From Clostridia bacterium (GTDB taxonomy: Bacteria; Bacillota; Clostridia; Christensenellales; Borkfalkiaceae), in contig JAFURP010000016.1 of assembly GCA_017471785.1 (NCBI GenBank), forward strand, positions 1 through 46,683: a stretch of 46,683 nucleotides of DNA, written 5' to 3'. This document shows, in pieces, positions 15,777 through 24,763 of the stretch. A model generated the notes under the pieces. The model was not told the DNA's origin, searched no databases, and worked only from the letters and a program-made list of their open reading frames with translations. Made by a program: the position numbers and the translations under genes. Each line of letters opens with the position of its first letter. Within the stretch, counting starts at the first letter, position 1.

Positions 15777-16782
15777 ACTCTACGCTCTTAGCAAAATGCA
15801 ACAAAGAATCCTTATCCCGTACCACGGCGCCGCCGCCCAAAACGGTGGCGTATTGCGGTTCGTCGCTCACTTGATAGCGCATCTCCAGCTTAGCGCCGAT
15901 ATATTGCGCGAGATAGGGTATCTTCATCACGCCGCCCGATAAATACGCGCCGTTCCTGTTCACCGTCGCCGCCACCTCCGCAGGCAGCTTTTTAAGCACC
16001 ATACTCGCATATTCGAGTATCCTGTCGACGTACACGCGAATACAGTCGGTCAAATCGGAAGCCTGCACGGAAGCCGCCGCAGGGCGGCAGGATTCCACCG
16101 AGCTGCCCTCCGCCACCATCGCGCCGCGCGCCGCAGGGGAGAGGGAGCCTATCTCGTTTTTAAGCCGCTCCGCCGTCAGAGTGCCGATACGCAGTCCGCT
16201 CACGCGCGAAACCTTGTTTTGAATGGTAGCGTCCATATTATTGCCGCCGATATTCATAGACACGCCGGCGATGATCCCGTCCGCGGACGCCACCGCGATA
16301 TTCGTTACGCCGCCGCCGATATCCACGCAAAAAACGGGATCGGATTCGCTGAACGCCGCGCCCGCGGAAATCGCCGCAAGGTAGGGCTGTTCGACGAAAT
16401 GCACCCTCTTAAGACCACATTCCTCGGCAAGATTTGCGTAATTTTCCATCGTCCGCTCGCTCGCGCCGCAGGGCACGGAAATCAAAATTTGCGCCCTTTT
16501 AAGCGCGGAGGGCTTCACGCCCACGCGCGAGAAAAACTCCTTGAGCATAGCCGCCGCAAGCCGCATATCGACGATCTCTCCCTCGTATACGGGATAGACG
16601 ATGCTCGTACATTCCGCCGTTTTTCCGATCAGACTTTTGGCTTCCTTACCGATCGCCTTGATCTCCCTATCCTCGCCGGCTACCGCCACGCAGGACGGCT
16701 CGACGAGCACGATACCGCTCGAGGTATCCGCGCGGTATATTTTAGTCGTAGACGAGCCTATATCGATCGCCAACTTCCACAT
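15775..16782 (-). CDS. mreB: MreB/Mbl-like actin homologue
   Basis: A 335-residue actin-fold ATPase of the rod-shape family. Phosphate-1 loop DIGSSTTKIYR (7-17), phosphate-2 loop CVDIGGGVTNIAV, adenosine-binding AYLSGGVMKIPYL, and the MreB-like VPCGASERTMENYANLAEECGLKRVHFVEQPYLAA are all present. Such proteins position cell-wall synthesis at the membrane. It lies downstream of maf on the same strand, matching the maf-mreB neighbourhood of Firmicutes, but mreC and mreD are not here, so it may be an Mbl/MreBH-type paralogue. The RBS GGAGGGAG precedes ATG 16782. Its stop codon is overlapped by the tandem repeat. Confidence 0.85.
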   Translation of the reverse strand: MWKLAIDIGSSTTKIYRADTSSGIVLVEPSCVAVAGEDREIKAIGKEAKSLIGKTAECTSIVYPVYEGEIVDMRLAAAMLKEFFSRVGVKPSALKRAQILISVPCGASERTMENYANLAEECGLKRVHFVEQPYLAAISAGAAFSESDPVFCVDIGGGVTNIAVASADGIIAGVSMNIGGNNMDATIQNKVSRVSGLRIGTLTAERLKNEIGSLSPAARGAMVAEGSSVESCRPAAASVQASDLTDCIRVYVDRILEYASMVLKKLPAEVAATVNRNGAYLSGGVMKIPYLAQYIGAKLEMRYQVSDEPQYATVLGGGAVVRDKDSLLHFAKSVE

Positions 16783-16847
16783 ATCTCCCTCCGTTCGTCT
16801 CGTACCTGCCTATCCCGTTTTATAAAACCTACGGGACAGGTACGCGT

Positions 16848-17423
16848 TTATTCCATACTCTTTATCCGTTCCATCAATTCCCTACAAAGCTCCAGGGGAA
16901 GCCCGACCACGTTCGAATAACTGCCCCTGATCTCCTTTACCAAGCCGCCGTCCTGTATTCCGTACGCGCCCGCTTTATCCATAGGCGAGCCGCTTTTCAC
17001 GTAGTCGTCTATCTTCTCCGCGGTCAGCCGTTCGAATACCACCTCCGTACGCGCCGAAGAAAGCAGCTTGACCCGTTCGCCGTTCACCGCTCCGATCATG
17101 CACACGCCCGTATAGACCTCGTGCGTTTTGTCCGAGAGCGCGAAAAGCATACGCTTTGCGTCCGCCTCGTCCTTGGGCTTTCCGAGAACCTCGCCGTCCA
17201 AAGCCACGACGGTATCCGCGCCGAGCACCCACTTGCCCTCGGCTTGCGGCAGGCGTGCGATCTCCTCCGCCTTTTGCGCGGCGAGCGTTTGCACGAGCGC
17301 TTGAGGCGTAAGCCCCTCGTCCGTCTTTTCCTCGCCCTTGGCGGGGATAATCTCAAATTGTTCGATCAGCGTCCCCAAAAGCTCCTTGCGCCGAGGGGAA
17401 GCGCTCGCTAAGATCCATTCCAT
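16848..17423 (-). CDS. maf: Maf-family nucleoside triphosphate pyrophosphatase
   Basis: A 191-residue protein with all Maf signatures: LASASPRRKELL (5-16), the catalytic-base region GADTVVALDGEVLGKPKDEADA, and SGSPMDKAGAYGIQDGG. Maf proteins hydrolyse dTTP/UTP or modified nucleotides as house-cleaning enzymes and can affect septation. The start has only a weak RBS (GAAAG) and follows the ppx terminator. A 65-nt gap with a GTACCTG/CAGGTAC stem separates it from the mreB-like gene downstream. Confidence 0.95.
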   Translation of the reverse strand: MEWILASASPRRKELLGTLIEQFEIIPAKGEEKTDEGLTPQALVQTLAAQKAEEIARLPQAEGKWVLGADTVVALDGEVLGKPKDEADAKRMLFALSDKTHEVYTGVCMIGAVNGERVKLLSSARTEVVFERLTAEKIDDYVKSGSPMDKAGAYGIQDGGLVKEIRGSYSNVVGLPLELCRELMERIKSME

Positions 17424-17430
17424 AGTCTTT

Positions 17431-17476
17431 CAAAAAGGAAAGCCGCCCACTTACGCGCGTAAGGAAAAGCGGCTTT
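17431..17476 (-). terminator. Intrinsic terminator of ppx
   Basis: AAAGCCGC (17476-17469 on the minus strand) pairs with GCGGCTTT (17446-17439) around a loop that contains the palindrome TTACGCGCGTAA. The minus strand then reads CCTTTTTG. Confidence 0.75.
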
Positions 17477-17488
17477 ATCATTCGTGCT

Positions 17489-19000
17489 TTACAAAATTTC
17501 GAGATTTTTTCTAAACGCTCTCTTAAATTCGGGGTTTGCCGCCGAGGCGTCGCGGATCTCCAGCGCCGCGTCGCCCGAAATTTCCGTTTTCATAATGACG
17601 GAATCGCCCAAGACGTCGCAGTTGATGCCCGTCACCACGCCGCAATGCGTGCGGTCGAGGCTCTCCGCGATACGGAGCAATACGCCCAACTTCTTCACCG
17701 CGTCGAGGTCCTCCTCCAAAACGAGCTCCTTATATTTTTGCCACTCGGCAAGGGGGATATCCTCGCGGTTATGACAGCCGGCGACGAACGCGGCGAGCAC
17801 GATCTCCCTGTGCGTCGCGCCCGAAATTTGCGAATTCAAAATGGTGTACCAGCTATGCTTGGCGTGATTGTAATACCGCATTCTTTGCCCGCAATCGTGC
17901 AAGCTCGCCGCAATTTTGAGTACCTTCAAATACTGACGGGAGAATTTATGCAGCACGCGAAGCTGCTTGAAAAGCTGAATGGAAAGCTGCATCACGTGTT
18001 CCACGTGGGTCATATCGCAGCCCGAATAGCGCACGATACGCTCCAAGCTATACGAAAGCACGTCGGAAATGGGCTTTTCCGTCGTAATGGGGAGGGCTTG
18101 GTTGACCATAATACCCTCTCTAAGCCCGTAGCCGCCGATCGCGAAGCCCTCGATATTCATGTACGAAACGAACGCCTTCACGATCGCCATTGCCGCCGGC
18201 ATAATATCCGCGCGCTTGGGTGAAAGCCCCTTGATCTTCTTGCGCTTGTCCACGTCCAAGCCCTTGAGCATACCGTAGATGTTGTCGAATTCCTCCGTCG
18301 TAATACGGTAGTTATGGGGCGTATCGAGGGGATACTTACGCACCAGCCGCGCGATCTTGAACAGGTTCCTGAACGAGCCGCCCACGCCGATCATTTGCGC
18401 TTCGGGATCCACCTCGGACAGCCAAGGCAATTTCTTTAATTGCTCGGTGAAAAACTCCTCGATGTGCGCCGCCGCTTCCTCGGGCGTGGAATCGCTTGCA
18501 AACAGGTCGGTAAGAGTCACCGCGCCGAAAGGCAACGAGGCGAAATTGAGCAGGTTTCTACGGTTGTAATACACGATCTTCGTGCTGCCGCCGCCGATTT
18601 CGAGGATAAGCCCCTTGGGGATATCCATAGAGTTGATCACGCCGCGGTACACGAGCACCGCTTCCTCCTCCTCCGACAAAACGCGAATGGTAACGTTGCA
18701 GGAAACCTGGATCTCGTCCAAGAACGAGCGTTGGTTTTTCGCCCGTCTGACCGCCGCCGTACCCACCGCGATAATGCGGTCTACGCCGCTGGCGTCGCAA
18801 AGCTTTTTGAACATTTTGAGCGTCTTTACCGTCTCCGCGATCCGCTGGGGCTTCAAAAACCCGTCGCGGTCCATATCTTGTCCGAGCCGCACGCTCTCCT
18901 TCAGCTCGTCCACCACCATATAATGCCCGTCCGCGAACATCTCCACGATCACGAGTCTTGCCGTATTCGATCCTAAATCAATAATGCCGATCTTTTCCAC
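17489..19000 (-). CDS. ppx: Exopolyphosphatase / guanosine pentaphosphatase (Ppx/GppA) with C-terminal HD domain
   Basis: A 503-residue protein. The N-terminal ~300 residues form the actin-like Ppx/GppA fold (IGIIDLGSNTARLVIVE, AVGTAAVRRAKN, ILEIGGGSTKIVYY, GVGGSFRNL). Residues ~310-490 resemble the HD-type extension of long Ppx proteins (HVEHVMQLSIQLF, IAASLHDCGQRMRYYNHAKHSWY). It should release phosphate from polyphosphate or act on pppGpp. The start is GTG 19000 with AGAGG upstream; no ATG fits better. A promoter lies ~140 nt upstream and a strong terminator follows. Confidence 0.95.
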   Translation of the reverse strand: MEKIGIIDLGSNTARLVIVEMFADGHYMVVDELKESVRLGQDMDRDGFLKPQRIAETVKTLKMFKKLCDASGVDRIIAVGTAAVRRAKNQRSFLDEIQVSCNVTIRVLSEEEEAVLVYRGVINSMDIPKGLILEIGGGSTKIVYYNRRNLLNFASLPFGAVTLTDLFASDSTPEEAAAHIEEFFTEQLKKLPWLSEVDPEAQMIGVGGSFRNLFKIARLVRKYPLDTPHNYRITTEEFDNIYGMLKGLDVDKRKKIKGLSPKRADIMPAAMAIVKAFVSYMNIEGFAIGGYGLREGIMVNQALPITTEKPISDVLSYSLERIVRYSGCDMTHVEHVMQLSIQLFKQLRVLHKFSRQYLKVLKIAASLHDCGQRMRYYNHAKHSWYTILNSQISGATHREIVLAAFVAGCHNREDIPLAEWQKYKELVLEEDLDAVKKLGVLLRIAESLDRTHCGVVTGINCDVLGDSVIMKTEISGDAALEIRDASAANPEFKRAFRKNLEIL

Positions 19001-19135
19001 TTTTTACCTCTGTCCTTTCTTCAAAGCCGTTTTCGTTCAGCTCCGTAAATTCCTTGAAAATCGGGGACTTTTCGGGCTTTCCCGCCGTCCGAAAAACGCG
19101 TTTTTCCCGTTATACCCCTTTTAATTTTTTCCCAT

Positions 19136-19164
19136 AGTTTACCACATAAAATCCGTTTTGTAAA
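19136..19164 (-). promoter_or_regulatory. SigA-type promoter of ppx
   Basis: TTTACA (19164-19159), a 17-nt spacer and TAAACT (19141-19136) with an extended TG. It leaves a ~130-nt leader. The 313-nt gap 19001-19313 holds only this promoter, the leader and the TauE terminator. Confidence 0.6.
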
Positions 19165-19250
19165 TACCCTTTTTGAAAATTTTTTGTAATTTTGCAAATT
19201 TTTTTCATTTTTGATGTTTTTAGCTCTTTTTTTTGTGCATTTTGACAAGT

Positions 19251-19283
19251 AAAAAAGGAACGGATCCGCAAAAGATCCGTTCC
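19251..19283 (-). terminator. Intrinsic terminator of the TauE/SafE pair
   Basis: GGAACGGATC (19257-19266) pairs with GATCCGTTCC (19274-19283) around a 7-nt loop, followed on the minus strand by T6. Confidence 0.85.
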
Positions 19284-19313
19284 CGTTTTTCAAAAACGCC
19301 GACCGTCCGTTTT

Positions 19314-19676
19314 TTATCCCCGTTTCACGCTCAAAAAGGTAACGAACGAAAGCCCGATCAAAAAGGCGCCGAACAGGCGTTTGAGCGTTTGGGAGGGCAG
19401 GGCGGTGGCAAGGTACGCGCCCGCGATAGAAAGCAGGAGCGCAGGCAGTACGATCCATAAAACGCCGCGCGTTTTAACGAGCCCGTTTTCCGCGTGCAGC
19501 TTCAGCGCGCCTACGCTCATAGGCAAAAAGGAAAAGAGGTTGGCGCATTGCGCGAGCTTTTGCTCCACGCCCCCCACGAGCACCAAAAGGGGTATAGTGA
19601 CCGTACCCCCGCCCATACCCATACCGGCGGGGATACCCCCTAAAATTCCCAACAAAATATACAAATAAAAACTCAT
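19314..19676 (-). CDS. Half-size TauE/SafE (TSUP) membrane transporter, second of a pair
   Basis: A 120-residue membrane protein with about four hydrophobic segments and one TauE/SafE repeat (GILGGIPAGMGMGGGTVTIPLLVLVGG). Full-size family members have two such repeats in ~250 residues and export sulfite, sulfonates or related anions. Here each repeat is a separate gene, with 25 nt between this start and the stop of the partner. The RBS is weak (GAGGCTGG), suggesting translational coupling. The substrate is not visible. Confidence 0.85.
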   Translation of the reverse strand: MSFYLYILLGILGGIPAGMGMGGGTVTIPLLVLVGGVEQKLAQCANLFSFLPMSVGALKLHAENGLVKTRGVLWIVLPALLLSIAGAYLATALPSQTLKRLFGAFLIGLSFVTFLSVKRG

Positions 19677-19701
19677 AAAAAACCAGCCTCAACGGAAAAA
19701 T

Positions 19702-20070
19702 TTACTTAAAAACGAATAGAAAGACGCCGGCAGCCAGCTGCAACGCCGCAAAAATCAACCGCACGATCTTTTCGGGCAAGACCTGCAACAGCCGCGCGCC
19801 GAGAATACCGCCGACGGTAACGCCCAAAGCGGTGGGAATGAGTACGGAAAAATCGTAAAAGCCGCGGATAAAATAGAGCAAAAAGGAGAATAAAGATACG
19901 GGCAAAATGACCAAAATAGCGGTGGCGTGCGCCGCCTTTTCCTCGTATCCCGTCTTTTGCAAAAGGGGTACGGCGAGCATACCCCCGCCGCCGCCGAACA
20001 AGCCGTTCGCCGCGCCCACGGCAACGCCGCAAACGAGTCTTTTTCCCGTCAAGATCTTACCTTCTTCCAT
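19702..20070 (-). CDS. Half-size TauE/SafE (TSUP) membrane transporter, first of a pair
   Basis: A 122-residue membrane protein with one TauE/SafE repeat (ANGLFGGGGGMLAVPLLQKTGY, then AHATAILVILPVSLFSFLLYF). It has a strong RBS (GGGAGG) before ATG 20070 and is the first gene of the two. Together the two products equal one normal transporter, so a heterodimer is likely. A recent gene split is an alternative, but both frames are clean and have their own starts. Confidence 0.87.
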   Translation of the reverse strand: MEEGKILTGKRLVCGVAVGAANGLFGGGGGMLAVPLLQKTGYEEKAAHATAILVILPVSLFSFLLYFIRGFYDFSVLIPTALGVTVGGILGARLLQVLPEKIVRLIFAALQLAAGVFLFVFK

Positions 20071-20220
20071 ACGCGCCTCCCAAAAGTTGGAATTTGTGAA
20101 ATATTTTACACGGATATTTTGCGTAATTTTTTGCTTTTTATCAAACTTTTTCTTTTTTTTGCCGCCGTAAACGCTTGCTATTAAATGAATTTTGTATTAA
20201 AATAATATAGCGTGGTATTT

Positions 20221-20226
20221 TATAAT
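20221..20226 (+). promoter_or_regulatory. Candidate -10 of the large surface-protein gene
   Basis: TATAAT lies ~80 nt upstream of ATG 20309, within an A+T-rich intergenic stretch. No convincing -35 is at the right distance. Confidence 0.4.
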
Positions 20227-20308
20227 GTGTGAAAAATTCGATTTTTTCAAGCGTAATTCCCACGCAAAAAGGATAAAGTAAAAACAAGACCAAAAAAGGT
20301 GGTTTGTA

Positions 20309-23300
20309 ATGAGAAAGATCAAAGCAAAAAACAAAAACAAATTACTCGCGTTGTTCCTGTCGACGATGATGCTCTCCTCGGCGGCGGCTTTTGCCGCGTG
20401 CTCGGAGGACGAAGCAACGACGGACGGGGACGATACGACGACGGAGGATACGACGGAGGTCGAGGACGACGGTCTTTTGATCACCAACGGCGGGTTCGAA
20501 ACCTTTAACACCAACGACGGGCTCAACCTCATCGGCACGTCCGTCAACGGCTGGACGCGCTCCACCAACACGGCTACGAGCGGCTCGGCGCTTTCCTCCA
20601 AGGCGGCGAGCGGTATCGTCGATACGAGCGCGGCGGCGTGGGACGATCTCACCCTGTCCAAGCTGGGCGAACTCAAGGCTTCGGAGCTGACGGAGGAGCA
20701 AGCGGCGGAAAAATGGGAGGCTATGTCCGCAAAGGACAAGCTCGATTATATCGCGGCGTGGAAGGATAACGAGGAGAACGACGATAGGGATATCTCCGAT
20801 CTCGAATTTTATCAGGCGTTCAATATCGACGACGAGGATATCCCCACCTGCGCCAACCCCAAAACGCACGATAACGGCACCGAAAATACCAAGGTGCTCA
20901 TGATCCATAACGACTACTACAACAGCTCGTACGAAACGATCGGTACGGCGCAAAAATTCACCTCCTCCTCTACCGTAACGGTACAGGCGGGCACGAGCGC
21001 GCAGCTCTCCCTTTGGGTAAAGACGAGCGATCTGCAATCGACGACGAGCGGCGGCGTTTCGCAAGAGGCGGTGGATAAGGGCGCGTATATCCGCGTTACC
21101 AACAACCTCGGCGGTACTTCGCTCGATCCCCTCGAGATCAAGAACATCAATACCGACGGCGTGACGGAAAACAACGGCTGGGTACAATACACCCTCCTTT
21201 TGAAGGGCGCTTCGTTCACCGACACCACCTTTACCCTCGTTTTGGGCTTGGGTCAATCGGGCGGCACGGACAGATACGAATACGTGAACGGCTACGCGTT
21301 CTTCGACGATATTCAGGTCAAGACCTTGACGAATACCGAATACGACAAGCTCGTGGACGCGGACGAGGATAGCAATCTCGACGAGGGCGTGGCTCTAATC
21401 AAAGTAGACACCAAGAAGGACGATCGCGTGGTGGAAGCGAAGAACGTAAGCGGAGTAAAATATTTCGCGGTCGATTACTACGAAGCAGCGAAGCCGGAAA
21501 ACGTCAATTCCAGCATCTTTAACGATTTTACTTGGACATTCCAAGCAACGACGGAGGAAAACGGCAACAAGACGTACGTTTCGACGACCAACCTTGCGCC
21601 GAGCGGCACGGTGGTAGCGCCTACGCTGGGCACGGGGCTTTCCAAGACGGACGGCGAGAACAACTCCCTTGACGTTATAACTAAATTTGCAAGCGTCGAC
21701 GCGTTAAACGGTACGGACAACGCGTATTTGCAAACGGTATACGACGATTATTTGAAGGATACCGACGGCGACAACGATTTCCTTAAAAACCAAGCGGATA
21801 AAAATCTTTTGATGCTCCTTTCCGCAAGCGGCGCGTCGTATACGGCGAAGCTCACGGACGATATCCCGCTTGAGAAAGACTCTTATCTCGCTATCTCTTT
21901 CTTTGTAAAGACGTCGGATATGACGAACTTTACGGGCGCGGGCGTGAAAATGGAGAACGCGAACGACGTCTCCAACGCCGTTTCTCTTTCCAATATCACG
22001 ACGGCGACCTTAGAGGGCGTTACGATCGGTGAAACGGAGGATTACTACGACGGTTGGCAAAAGTGCTATCTTTTCGTTTCCAACGAAACGGAAGAAACGC
22101 AATATATCAATCTTTCGTTCACGTTCGGTCCCACAACCATCTACGATTCGACGGAGACCTCCTATCAAACGGGCTTTGCGGCGTTCACCGGTTTTGAACA
22201 ATATGAAATAGATAAGCCCGTTTTCAAATACGCAACGAGCGGCAGCTACGCGCAAATTTTGAATTTGGAAGAAACGGACGACGACGATAACACGAGCGCA
22301 GGCTTCGACAGCGCGATGGGCGTGTCCGACCGTCCCATCGAAGACGGCTATGCGAATTTGCAAAATTATAAGGGCGTTACGAGCGACAGCGATTACGTAA
22401 GCGCGAACGCGACGGGCAGCAACCTTGCCGTCAACACGCTGGCTACCGCCGGTCTTTTGAGCAAGGAGCATATCACCGAATTGGACGATAACGACGTCGA
22501 GATCGATAACGCGGCGTATACGGAAATTTTGACGGCGCTCGGCGCGACGGGCACGACCAACGAAGAGAGATGGGCGAGCCTGTTCGGCGGCGACGCGATC
22601 TTGGGCGAAGCGAAGCAACCCCTCGTTATCTACAATCCCGACGAGGCTACCTCTTACGGCTTTATCGGCACGAGCAAGGCGGTGACCGATTATCAACCTA
22701 TCTCCGTACGCGTTAAGGTATCGGCAGGCGCGAAAGCGTTCGTATACCTGACCGATATGGACGACGATTCCTATCAAAACACCCTCTCTATCGGCAGAAA
22801 CCAAACGTATTGGTATGACGACGACGGCAATATTTGCGTGAGCGATCCTACCAAGAGCGGCTTCAGCACGAAGCGGGATACGGCGTTCAAGCTGCAAGCC
22901 AACGGCTTGTATAAGGTAAATCCCACGTGGAGCGGCGCCGCGAATATCGACGCGAACGCGTACTATGCAAACCTTTCCGTTTACGAAAAGGATAAGGACA
23001 ACAACAACCTGCTCGTGACGGACGGCGGCGTTTCCTACGATTATACGAGCAATTGGCTCAACGACGGCAACGACGGCGTGGCGTTCTATTATAATGAAGC
23101 GGATAGCAAATACTACGCGGACAGCAAAAAGACGGTGGTCGTGAACGACCTTGCGAGCGTGGCGGAGCTTGCGCGTTACGAAGCAAAGGCGCAACAATCG
23201 GCTATGTTCGAGGTAGGCGAAACGAACGGCAAATGGGCAACGGTCACCTTCTATATCCACGCGGGCGAAGCGACGAAGAACTACCGTTTGGAGGTTTGGA

Positions 23301-23848
23301 GCGGCTCGCGCGACGGCTCGGTGAAAAACCCCGCGGGTTCGGTCGTCGTATTCGATACGATCACGGCGGAAACGCTTACGGCGGATACTTGGACGAGCAA
23401 TCTCGAGGAAAGAAAGGAAAGCTTGACGGAGGAAACGGACTATTTCGAAAGCGTATTCTCCTTCTACGACAGCGGTAAATTCCTGCGCTACGACGCTACG
23501 GCGGACGAGAACGGGGTGGGCGATTCGTACGAAAGCTATCTCTCCTCCGCGTATACCTCGGATATCGCGTATCTCCGTTATGCAAAGGACGGCGTATACG
23601 AAATGTATATGAACTATTCGCTGGAAGACGTAACGGTTACGGCGGACGTGGACGAGGAGGAAACGGACGACGAAACGACGGACGATACGACGGAGCCGGA
23701 AAGCGAAACGAATATTTGGCTGCTCGTCAGCTCGATCGCGATCGCGGCGGTGCTGTTGCTTGCGGTAGTGAGCATTATCGTTCGTAACGCGGTGAAAAAG
23801 GCGCGTAAAAGCCGTGGTGCGAAAGCTCCCAAGAGCAAGAAAAAATAA
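20309..23848 (+). CDS. Large surface protein with repeated jelly-roll-like modules and a C-terminal membrane anchor
   Basis: A 1179-residue exported protein. Residues 1-30 form a signal peptide ending AAAFAAC, a possible lipobox with the Cys near residue 31. An acidic Asp/Thr/Glu linker follows, then LLITNGGFETFNT, a start typical of carbohydrate-binding jelly-roll modules. A second module-like stretch near residues 530-660 repeats the pattern (hydrophobic-strand-VKTSD, then DGW-x-K/Q-x-Y). The end is an acidic Thr/Glu linker, a transmembrane helix (IWLLVSSIAIAAVLLLAVVSIIV) and a Lys/Arg-rich tail. No LPxTG motif or catalytic motif is seen. If the lipobox is real, the protein is anchored at both ends. 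ATG 20309 follows AAAGGTGG. Confidence 0.85.
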   Translation: MRKIKAKNKNKLLALFLSTMMLSSAAAFAACSEDEATTDGDDTTTEDTTEVEDDGLLITNGGFETFNTNDGLNLIGTSVNGWTRSTNTATSGSALSSKAASGIVDTSAAAWDDLTLSKLGELKASELTEEQAAEKWEAMSAKDKLDYIAAWKDNEENDDRDISDLEFYQAFNIDDEDIPTCANPKTHDNGTENTKVLMIHNDYYNSSYETIGTAQKFTSSSTVTVQAGTSAQLSLWVKTSDLQSTTSGGVSQEAVDKGAYIRVTNNLGGTSLDPLEIKNINTDGVTENNGWVQYTLLLKGASFTDTTFTLVLGLGQSGGTDRYEYVNGYAFFDDIQVKTLTNTEYDKLVDADEDSNLDEGVALIKVDTKKDDRVVEAKNVSGVKYFAVDYYEAAKPENVNSSIFNDFTWTFQATTEENGNKTYVSTTNLAPSGTVVAPTLGTGLSKTDGENNSLDVITKFASVDALNGTDNAYLQTVYDDYLKDTDGDNDFLKNQADKNLLMLLSASGASYTAKLTDDIPLEKDSYLAISFFVKTSDMTNFTGAGVKMENANDVSNAVSLSNITTATLEGVTIGETEDYYDGWQKCYLFVSNETEETQYINLSFTFGPTTIYDSTETSYQTGFAAFTGFEQYEIDKPVFKYATSGSYAQILNLEETDDDDNTSAGFDSAMGVSDRPIEDGYANLQNYKGVTSDSDYVSANATGSNLAVNTLATAGLLSKEHITELDDNDVEIDNAAYTEILTALGATGTTNEERWASLFGGDAILGEAKQPLVIYNPDEATSYGFIGTSKAVTDYQPISVRVKVSAGAKAFVYLTDMDDDSYQNTLSIGRNQTYWYDDDGNICVSDPTKSGFSTKRDTAFKLQANGLYKVNPTWSGAANIDANAYYANLSVYEKDKDNNNLLVTDGGVSYDYTSNWLNDGNDGVAFYYNEADSKYYADSKKTVVVNDLASVAELARYEAKAQQSAMFEVGETNGKWATVTFYIHAGEATKNYRLEVWSGSRDGSVKNPAGSVVVFDTITAETLTADTWTSNLEERKESLTEETDYFESVFSFYDSGKFLRYDATADENGVGDSYESYLSSAYTSDIAYLRYAKDGVYEMYMNYSLEDVTVTADVDEEETDDETTDDTTEPESETNIWLLVSSIAIAAVLLLAVVSIIVRNAVKKARKSRGAKAPKSKKK

Positions 23849-23862
23849 GCGAAAATAACGCT

Positions 23863-23893
23863 AAAAAACCTCACCGCTTTGGTGAGGTTTTTT
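23863..23893 (+). terminator. Intrinsic terminator of the surface-protein gene
   Basis: A 13-bp stem, AAAAAACCTCACC (23863-23875) with GGTGAGGTTTTTT (23881-23893), around a 5-nt loop. Confidence 0.9.
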
Positions 23894-23907
23894 GTTTCAA
23901 ATTACGA

Positions 23908-24045
23908 CGGCAAGCTGCCGCTGCCAAGCCTTTCTATCTTTCGTTAAAGCTTAGATATAGCGTATCGTCATTACGAGCCGTCGTAGACGGCGTGGTAATC
24001 TCGTATAAAGTACGTAACCGAACGACGACGAAATACAAAGTATAT
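23908..24045. repeat. Dispersed REP-like repeat patch
   Basis: 23908-23950 is an inverted, ~85-90% similar copy of 41645-41688 (shared core GAAAGATAGAA and GGCTTGGC). Next to it, ATTACGAGCCGTCGTAGACGGCGTGGTAAT forms an imperfect palindrome with a perfect GCCGTC/GACGGC core, of the common GTCATTxCGAG...GTGGxAATCTC type. No gene is seen in the 210-nt gap. Confidence 0.65.
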
Positions 24046-24058
24046 ACGCGATTTTATA

Positions 24059-24754
24059 TCATAAAGGGTTTTTGCGTTCCTTCCCCTGCCCCCTCGGATA
24101 CCGCGGCGGCGTGGGCTTGACCTTTTCAATCACCGCTAAGCTGCGCTCGCCAAAGCCCTCCAAAAGCTCGTATTTTTCGATTTTTACGCACTTTCCGCCC
24201 AAAGCCTTATACGCGCTCTCCGCTTCGTATATTTCCTCTAAATTACCGCTTTTATAGGCGATAAAAGAGCCGCCAACCTTTACGAACGGCAAACAATATT
24301 CGGAGAGCGTATTCATTCGCGCAACCGCTCTTGCCGTCGCGTGATCGTAGCTTTCCCGAAACCTCCTATCCCGCGCGCAGTCCTCCGCCCGTAAATTATA
24401 AATATGCATATTCGAAAAACCTAAATTATCCACAACCACTTGTAAAAATTCGCATTTTTTACCCACGCTCTCGAACAGATCGAAGGAAAGATCGGGGCGC
24501 AATATCTTGAGTACGATAGAGGGGAAGCCCGCTCCCGAGCCGATCTCGGCAACGCGCGCGCCCTTCTTGAAAAGCTCGACGCCGGCGGCGCTGTCCAAGA
24601 AATGCTTATAATGCATTTCCCGCTCCTCCAAAATGGTGGTAAGATTGTATTTTTCGTTATATTCCAAAAGCAAAGCGCGGAATTTTGCGAATACTTCCGC
24701 CTTTTCGCCCTTGATCAAATTTTCCTGCTTTCGTAAAAATTCGTATCCTTCCAT
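24059..24754 (-). CDS. rsmG: 16S rRNA (guanine-527-N7) methyltransferase
   Basis: A 231-residue class I SAM methyltransferase that makes m7G527 in 16S rRNA. It shows YNLTTI, HFLDSAAG, the SAM loop VAEIGSGAGFPSIVLKI, and DHATARAVARMNTLSEYCLPFVKVGG. It sits at an origin-type locus, as in many Firmicutes. Start choice: the frame extends upstream to 24808, but a TGCTATAAT promoter (hexamer 24769-24764) lies only 9 nt before ATG 24754, and homology-like sequence begins there. No Shine-Dalgarno sequence is present, so the mRNA would carry a leader of about 3 nt. Confidence 0.93.
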   Translation of the reverse strand: MEGYEFLRKQENLIKGEKAEVFAKFRALLLEYNEKYNLTTILEEREMHYKHFLDSAAGVELFKKGARVAEIGSGAGFPSIVLKILRPDLSFDLFESVGKKCEFLQVVVDNLGFSNMHIYNLRAEDCARDRRFRESYDHATARAVARMNTLSEYCLPFVKVGGSFIAYKSGNLEEIYEAESAYKALGGKCVKIEKYELLEGFGERSLAVIEKVKPTPPRYPRGQGKERKNPL

Positions 24755-24763
24755 AGCGTTTCT

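Noticed and set aside
16797..16850. GTACCTG/CAGGTAC stem between maf and the mreB-like gene as a copy of the hairpin at 8778-8810
   Set aside because: They share CAGGTACGCGTT, but both are self-complementary stems; the shared part is short and the flanks differ, so common origin is not supported.
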